The notes under the pieces are model-generated. The model was given only the letters and a program-made list of their open reading frames with translations, searched no databases and was not told the DNA's origin. From JBAXTE01 sp964653595 (GTDB lineage: Bacteria > Bacteroidota > Bacteroidia > Bacteroidales > WCHB1-69), in the NCBI GenBank assembly GCA_964653595.1, contig CAZZHH010000093.1:1-8932 (forward strand): a DNA stretch of 8,932 nt, in the 5' to 3' direction. Made by a program: the position numbers and the translations under genes. Every line of letters starts with the position of its first letter. Positions within the stretch are counted from its first letter, which is position 1. Of this stretch, positions 7,482 to 8,932 are shown in pieces.

Positions 7482-7539
7482 GATTTTGGCATAAAAACCG
7501 CTTTGCTGCGCAGCAATTTTTCCGCCAAAATCGGTTTTT
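7482..7539. other. Terminator-like segment with two crossing inverted repeats
   Basis: Two inverted repeats interleave here. GATTTTGGC (7482-7490) is complementary to GCCAAAATC (7524-7532), and AAAAACCG (7493-7500) is complementary to CGGTTTTT (7532-7539). Because the order is A-B-A'-B', both cannot form as simple nested stems: they are alternatives or an H-type pseudoknot. In the middle is a perfect 14-nt palindrome, TTGCTGCGCAGCAA (7503-7516). The T-run at 7535-7540, and its counterpart on the other strand, give a bidirectional terminator look. However, it lies more than 400 nt from the CYTH gene stop, so it is not an obvious terminator of a known gene. Confidence 0.7.
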
Positions 7540-7544
7540 TATTT

Positions 7545-7581
7545 GCCTATTAACCCCATGCTCCGCGTGAGGTTAATAGGC
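7545..7581. other. Long 37-nt hairpin
   Basis: Arms GCCTATTAACC (7545-7555) and GGTTAATAGGC (7571-7581) form a perfect 11-bp stem. After one C-A mismatch the stem continues with CATGC (7557-7561) against GCGTG (7565-7569), including one T-G wobble that is allowed in RNA, around the loop TCC. The wobble favours an RNA fold but is only one pair. It starts 5 nt after the crossing repeats and ends directly against the first 44/45-nt repeat unit, so the elements are packed with almost no spacing. Confidence 0.85.
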
Positions 7582-7778
7582 TTCGACGCCTTCGGCGCCG
7601 AGGGCTTTGCAAGTTTTCCTCCACGATTCGACGCCTTCGGCGCCGTGGCTTCTCAACTTCATCCGAACTATTCGGCGCCTTCGGCGCCGTAGAACTTACA
7701 AGTTTAACCTATCTATTCGGCACCTTTTGCGCCGTAGTTTTGCAACTTAATTCAGAATATTCGACGCCTTTGGCGCCA
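7582..7778. repeat. Five-copy GC-rich hairpin repeat, 44/45-nt period
   Basis: Five copies of a 19-nt core start at 7582, 7627, 7671, 7716 and 7760, so the steps are 45, 44, 45 and 44 nt. The consensus is near TTCGRCGCCTTCGGCGCCG. Copy 3 (7671-7689) is a perfect GGCGCC-TTC-GGCGCC hairpin; copies 1, 2 and 5 carry one A-C mismatch; copy 4 is more degraded. The 25-26-nt segments between cores are diverged relatives of each other, sharing a pattern like CTT..CAACTT..TCC....A, so the whole 44/45-nt unit was duplicated. That is unlike CRISPR, where spacers are unrelated. The alternating period breaks any reading frame. The block is GC-richer than the rest of the window. Confidence 0.9.
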
Positions 7779-7788
7779 ATCGAGAGTC

Positions 7789-7888
7789 TTTTAAACCTCA
7801 TTCCAAAAAAAAGCGGATTCGCCATAGCCGAATCATATTTTTTAGAGGATCCTCTAAATATGACAATCCGACCATAGGGAGTTTAAAA
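7789..7888. repeat. ~100-bp nested inverted repeat around an 18-bp palindrome
   Basis: At the centre is TTTAGAGGATCCTCTAAA (7841-7858), a perfect palindrome. It extends outward as CATATTT (7834-7840) against AAATATG (7856-7862), with a TTT bulge on the left. Further out, CGGATT (7814-7819) matches AATCCG (7865-7870), and at the ends TTTTAAAC (7789-7796) matches GTTTAAAA (7881-7888). A competing local hairpin is possible: GATTCG (7816-7821) with CGAATC (7829-7834). The symmetric layout with terminal arms resembles a small MITE-like element or a cruciform site. No coding capacity is seen. Confidence 0.75.
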
Positions 7889-7964
7889 TTTGAGATACTG
7901 AGCTTATAAGATCCAAGATTCAAAAAGGCAATCTAGCATATAATCCCTTCAACCGCAGAAATAA

Positions 7965-8435
7965 TCAGTTCCATGTATTAAAAGGATTCTGCGACAAATA
8001 CGAGTTATAATAGCGTTTATCGCCCGTCACCTCTGCTTCAATCCACTCGGGAAGTTGGAATTCTTCTTCTTCGCTGGTAAGCTCAATTTCTGCCATCAAA
8101 AGTCCAGAGTTATCGCCCAGAAACTCATCCACTTCCCATAATTTGCCTGCATACTCTATTTTGTATCGAATTTTGGAGAGTTCCGAAACAGCAAATAGAT
8201 TGAGCAACTCTTCCGCATCCCCTTTTGGAATCTTATACTCAAATTCAGAACGGCTCATTTCTGTTGAGGCCCCTTTGATGGTGATGTATCCGTACAAGTC
8301 GGTTACTCGCACCCGGATAGTCTTTCCCGCTTCCGCCACCAGATAGCCCTGACGATAATGGATGCCTTGATGTTTAGCTATTTTACCCCACAAATTACGG
8401 TTGACTAAAAACTTACGTTCTATTTCAATTGGCAT
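7965..8435 (-). CDS. CYTH-domain (triphosphate tunnel) protein
   Basis: A 156-residue single-domain protein of the CYTH/triphosphate tunnel superfamily. The hallmark ExExK motif is at the N-terminus (E4-I-E6-R-K8). The tunnel residues follow in order: R28 in Y-R-Q-G-Y-L, R41 and R43 in T-I-R-V-R-V, K54 in T-I-K-G, E64 and E66, K88/R90/K92, E101 and D103 in W-E-V-D-E-F, E116 and E118 in A-E-I-E-L, and K140 in T-G-D-K-R-Y. All charged positions appear to be kept, so an active metal-dependent enzyme on a triphosphate substrate is likely. Short bacterial members of this type hydrolyse inorganic tripolyphosphate; the substrate here is inferred. It is cytoplasmic, with no signal peptide. It starts 15 nt after the stop of the META-domain gene, so the two probably share a transcript. 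The ATG at 8435 places the motif correctly. Confidence 0.9.
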   Translation of the reverse strand: MPIEIERKFLVNRNLWGKIAKHQGIHYRQGYLVAEAGKTIRVRVTDLYGYITIKGASTEMSRSEFEYKIPKGDAEELLNLFAVSELSKIRYKIEYAGKLWEVDEFLGDNSGLLMAEIELTSEEEEFQLPEWIEAEVTGDKRYYNSYLSQNPFNTWN

Positions 8436-8450
8436 AAAAGTTTGTGTTAA

Positions 8451-8858
8451 CTATTTTATTTTTACAAAAACCATTTGATTACAATCGGTAGTACACAGAT
8501 ACAATGAATCCGATTTAATGGTGTAGGTGGCAACATTTGGATATAAATCAAATAAATTCTCCCCCAATTTACATTTTTTATCACCTGCTTTTTTAGTACG
8601 ATTTGGATTATCCATTGTAAGTTTTCCTTTGGATGTAACAGAATACTTACCATTGAAGATATTCCAACCACTAAAGCCACTATAATCGCCATTTTTATGA
8701 AAAACTAAGGTTGTTTTGCAATCTATATTTCCCTCTATAATTTGATTCTCCGAAATGAATTTTACAAAACTCCATTGAGTTTCCGCTAAGTTGTTTGACT
8801 TTTTAATATTAAACGAAGACAACAACAATAGAGAAAGAACAATTAATGACATTTTCAT
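8451..8858 (-). CDS. META/HslJ-like exported protein (hypothetical)
   Basis: A 135-residue protein from the ATG at 8858. It begins M-K-M-S-L-I-V-L-S-L-L-L-L-S-S-F, a short basic start and hydrophobic core typical of a signal peptide, with no lipobox Cys, so it is predicted to be periplasmic or secreted. A second ATG at 8852 is also possible; a TTG at 8888 would only lengthen the hydrophobic leader. The mature part follows the META/HslJ domain plan: A-E-T-Q-W near the start, a central L-V-F-H-K-N-G-D-Y-S-G-F-S-G-W-N-I-F-N-G-K-Y, then a K-K-C region and N-V-A-T-Y-T-I-K-S-D-S-L-Y-L near the end. The usual G-C-N of the domain is G-W-N here. HslJ-like proteins are linked to envelope stress or inhibitor tolerance, but no activity can be assigned. 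The gene lies 15 nt upstream of the CYTH gene. Confidence 0.7.
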   Translation of the reverse strand: MKMSLIVLSLLLLSSFNIKKSNNLAETQWSFVKFISENQIIEGNIDCKTTLVFHKNGDYSGFSGWNIFNGKYSVTSKGKLTMDNPNRTKKAGDKKCKLGENLFDLYPNVATYTIKSDSLYLCTTDCNQMVFVKIK

Positions 8859-8932
8859 AATTAAAAATATTAATATGCTTAAATTCAATTAGTAAATGCA
8901 ACTTTTAGGAGTACTAATGTATTCTTATAAGA

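Noticed and set aside
7582..7778. CRISPR array
   Set aside because: The regular 44/45-nt spacing looks CRISPR-like, but the repeats are only 19 nt and imperfect, the 'spacers' are related to each other, and no cas gene is in the window.
7841..7858. Vector polylinker contamination (AGAGGATCC)
   Set aside because: The similarity is limited to the GGATCC core. The flanking bases form a longer native palindrome and nested arms with no other vector sequence.
7925..7955. Terminator directly after the CYTH gene
   Set aside because: On the - strand an AAGG/CCTT pair is followed by a few T, but the stem is only 4 bp and the interior does not pair.
8462..8692. Alternative - strand frame overlapping the META-domain gene
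   Set aside because: It is a shifted frame of the same region without a domain match, whereas the main frame has a signal peptide and the META pattern.
8923..8932. Palindrome TCTTATAAGA at the window end
   Set aside because: Ten AT-rich bases are expected by chance here, and the sequence beyond the window edge is not visible.

Overview
The window looks like an AT-rich chromosomal segment of a member of the Bacteroidota. Three things point there: a MurF–alanine racemase fusion enzyme, a PnuC transporter overlapping a NadR-type nicotinamide riboside kinase, and a TAnnTTTG-type promoter element upstream of pdxA with no clear Shine-Dalgarno sequences. I cannot assign a genus.

Layout. On the + strand, 1-545 is the 3' end of an unrecognised gene. 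It is followed by pnuC (585-1175) and a ribosylnicotinamide kinase (1159-1713) that overlap by 17 nt and form a nicotinamide riboside uptake and trapping module. Convergent to them on the - strand is a probable operon read from right to left: pdxA (6745-5714), murF-alr (5687-3204) and a GT-C-type membrane glycosyltransferase (3153-1717). It combines PLP synthesis, a PLP-dependent racemase that makes D-Ala, the ligase that adds D-Ala-D-Ala to the cell wall precursor, and a polytopic enzyme of unknown acceptor. At the right end, also on the - strand, lie a META/HslJ-like secreted or periplasmic protein (8858-8451) and a CYTH/triphosphate tunnel protein (8435-7965), 15 nt apart.

The 1.2 kb between pdxA and the CYTH gene (6746-7964) contains no credible gene but is dense with non-coding structure. 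From the pdxA side it holds: a candidate promoter; an in-register octamer array (RATTTGAT) with almost no C on the + strand, broken by exactly 100 N (an assembly gap); a two-level hairpin islet and a smaller GC-rich islet set into the array; a terminator-like segment with two mutually crossing inverted repeats; a 37-nt long hairpin; five copies of a GC-rich hairpin motif (consensus near TTCGRCGCCTTCGGCGCCG) spaced 45, 44, 45 and 44 nt apart; and a ~100-bp nested inverted repeat around an 18-bp perfect palindrome. This intergenic block is the most unusual part of the window. Its function is unknown. Candidates are a structured RNA, a cluster of REP-like or MITE-like elements, or a repeat expansion site.

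The protein-coding genes are otherwise ordinary housekeeping genes with intact catalytic motifs.
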